A DNA stretch of 15,043 nucleotides from Actinomycetes bacterium (GTDB lineage: Bacteria > Actinomycetota > Thermoleophilia > Solirubrobacterales > 70-9). Positions 13,872 to 15,043 of this stretch are shown piece by piece. The stretch lies in NCBI GenBank assembly GCA_023434465.1, contig JAEYSQ010000256.1, positions 1 to 15,043 on the forward strand. The letters are read 5' to 3'. The position numbers and the translations under genes are program-made. The notes below the pieces were generated by a model. It was not told the origin of the DNA and did not search any database. It saw nothing but the letters and a program-made list of their open reading frames with translations. How positions within the stretch are numbered: position 1 is the stretch's first letter; every line of letters begins with the position of its first letter.

Positions 13872-14066
13872 GATTCTAGGCAATCCTCACTGGCGCAATA
13901 CAGCTGACCGGTTTTTCCCGAAACATTGACACGAAAGTTTGTCAGTTTTCAGGGACTTCATGAACAACGGTGGGGCCTGGACCGAAACCTTTATGAATTT
14001 TTTGGTTTAGTGTGTGCGGATGGCCTGCGCCGCTTCGGGCGGGGAAAGAAATTTCGAAGGAGAGAA
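13872..14066. promoter_or_regulatory. Divergent regulatory region between the GMC gene and the beta-helix gene
   Basis: This 195-base stretch has no gene. On the minus side TAGAAT (13877-13872) is a good -10 for the GMC gene. TGACCGGTTT (13905-13914) matches the lipoprotein decamer at 8 of 10 bases. TTGACA (13926-13931) overlaps the inverted repeat TGACA-N8-TGTCA (13927-13944), but no matching -10 was found 16-18 bases away. An unusually AT-rich patch (13988-14010) contains AAACC and GGTTT arms (13985-13989, 14004-14008) and is the likeliest promoter area for the beta-helix gene. Confidence 0.35.
14057..14062 (+). promoter_or_regulatory. Ribosome binding site of the beta-helix gene
   Basis: AAGGAG lies 4 bases before the ATG at 14067, in a purine-rich stretch (GAAGGAGAGAA). 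It supports this start, which also places a signal peptide at the N-terminus. Confidence 0.7.
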
Positions 14067-15043
14067 ATGAAGCAACGTTTGGGAGTGATTGTCGGCGTTA
14101 TCGCCGCGTTCCTGCTGGGGGCGTTCCTGATGACAGGTTCCGCGACGGCCGCCGATCCGGGAACGGTGAAGCTCCAGAAGCAGGCGAAGAAGGCCGCCAA
14201 GAAGGCCAAGTCGACCTGCAAGAAGGCGAAGAAGGCGAAGCGCGGCAAGGCGAAGGCCAAGGCCAAGAAGCGCTGCAAGAAGGCGAAGAAGGCCTCGAAG
14301 AAGGCCCGCAAGAAGGTCAAGACTTACAACGCCCAATTCTTCGACGTCTGCAAGCACGGCTGCAAGTACAACACGATCCAGAAGGGTGTTGACGCTGCCG
14401 GCAAGTGGAAGAACAAGAAGGCGAACCGGAAGCGCAACGCCACCGTCCGGGTCCAGCCCGGCACCTACAAGGAAGGCGTGCTGGTCCACGGCAAGCGCCC
14501 CGGATACAACTTCAAGGGCCTGACGATCGAAGGCGTGACCAAGGGTCACCGCCCGAACAAGAACGCCCGCGCGGTCATCCTCGAGGGCGAAGGCGCTCTC
14601 ACCGACATGAAGGCCTCACCGAACTGGCGTCCCGGCGACGCCACCACCCAGGCCGCCCAGAACGCGATCGAGGGCATCAGCACGATCGGCCTGAAGATGG
14701 AGAACATGTGGGCGAGGCACTACCTCAACAACACGTTCTTCGTCCACGCTTCCAACGTCGAAGCTGACGGCGAGTACTGCGCCAACTACGTGATGGACAA
14801 CCTCGTTTCGTCCGACACCCGCGCTTACGGACTCTTTGCCCGTAACTGCTTCGGCGGCAAGATCATCAACTCCGAAGGCTGGGGCCACGGCGACTCGACG
14901 GTCTACATCGGCGAGACGCCCTGCGACAAGTGGGACTGGTCGAACAAGGACGACGTCAACGAGCCCTGCCAGGCGAAGCCGAATTGGACCCTGGTCAAGA
15001 ACATCAAGGCCTGGGGCAACCCGCTCGGCTACTCGGGCACCAA
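14067..15043 (+). CDS. Secreted right-handed beta-helix protein with Lys/Ala-rich linker, 3' end outside the window
   Basis: The frame is open from ATG 14067 to the right edge (325 full codons). Residues 1-28 form a signal peptide (MKQRLGVIVGVIAAFLLGAF, cleavage near SATA-A). Residues 35-85 are a linker with 26 lysines in 51 residues plus alanines, resembling histone H1 tails. Then FDVCKHGCKYNTIQKGVDAAG (Cys95, Cys99) and TVRVQPGTYKEGVLVHG give the usual entry to a pectate-lyase-like parallel beta-helix. It continues with short strand repeats such as NNTFFVHASNVEADG, YVMDNLVSSDT and GKIINSEGWG up to the edge. Beta-helix proteins of this kind bind or cleave polysaccharides. No catalytic residues can be assigned in the visible part. 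The basic linker may bind anionic wall polymers or DNA outside the cell. Confidence 0.85.
   Translation, partial: MKQRLGVIVGVIAAFLLGAFLMTGSATAADPGTVKLQKQAKKAAKKAKSTCKKAKKAKRGKAKAKAKKRCKKAKKASKKARKKVKTYNAQFFDVCKHGCKYNTIQKGVDAAGKWKNKKANRKRNATVRVQPGTYKEGVLVHGKRPGYNFKGLTIEGVTKGHRPNKNARAVILEGEGALTDMKASPNWRPGDATTQAAQNAIEGISTIGLKMENMWARHYLNNTFFVHASNVEADGEYCANYVMDNLVSSDTRAYGLFARNCFGGKIINSEGWGHGDSTVYIGETPCDKWDWSNKDDVNEPCQAKPNWTLVKNIKAWGNPLGYSGT
14169..14321 (+). repeat. Lys/Ala-rich low-complexity tract, histone-H1-like
   Basis: Residues 35-85 of the beta-helix protein are built from KKAKKA-type units. The DNA is a near-repetitive AAG-AAG-GCG pattern with a strong purine bias on the plus strand. Two cysteines (51 and 70) interrupt the tract. 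Confidence 0.8.

Noticed and set aside
13881..13883. TTG at 13883 as the start of the GMC gene
   Set aside because: The only purine-rich site (AGGA) touches the TTG with no spacing, and two ATGs follow within six codons immediately before the FAD-binding strand.
12696..13907. 403-codon open frame on the plus strand opposite the GMC oxidoreductase
   Set aside because: It is an antisense shadow with no domain, low-complexity Gly/Val/Ala/Arg composition and no ribosome site. The minus-strand frame carries all GMC motifs.

Overview
The window is high-GC DNA with tightly packed genes, frequent 1-4 base stop/start overlaps, Shine-Dalgarno (SD) and apparently leaderless starts side by side, and many exported proteins with cysteine-paired, repeat-rich architectures. 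This style (TolB-like PD40 proteins, long Ig-like repeat proteins starting with an SGNH hydrolase, Lys/Ala-rich secreted beta-helix proteins, GMC oxidoreductases of the cholesterol-oxidase type) suggests a Gram-positive actinobacterium, most like the Thermoleophilia/Solirubrobacterales. That placement is inferred from protein style, not from a marker gene. No tRNA, rRNA, CRISPR array, transposase or phage gene was seen, and no gene-free stretch exceeds 300 bases.

Region 1 (1-4721, + strand) holds three tandem paralogues of an exported TolB-like beta-propeller family. The first is cut by the window start. They are joined by a 1-base overlap (TGATG) and a 4-base overlap (ATGA), so they look like one translationally coupled operon. 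All three end in the same C-terminal module with a strictly spaced cysteine pattern, C-x7-C-x11-C, plus a last cysteine within about 11 residues of the C-terminus. I do not recognise this module as a named domain, and it is the best candidate for something undescribed here.

Region 2 (4722-6850, + strand) is a TetR-family repressor followed, with an ATGA overlap, by a DHA2-type 14-helix drug-efflux transporter. An 18-bp palindrome sits over the predicted promoter just ahead of the repressor, the layout expected for a self-regulated efflux operon.

Region 3 (6843-10202, - strand) is one very large secreted protein: an SGNH/GDSL hydrolase, an Ig/FN3-like domain, seven tandem Ig-like repeats each with a Cys pair, and a basic C-terminal tail. 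Its 3' end overlaps the transporter gene by 8 bases in convergent orientation.

Region 4 (10386-13871) groups redox genes: a Mn-type superoxide dismutase (+), a thioredoxin-fold lipoprotein (+) whose start codon lies between two identical palindromic decamers, and a convergent GMC flavin oxidoreductase (-). A strong hairpin separates the dismutase from the lipoprotein gene.

Region 5 (14067 to the right edge, + strand) is the start of a secreted right-handed beta-helix protein with a histone-like Lys/Ala-rich linker after its signal peptide. It runs off the window.
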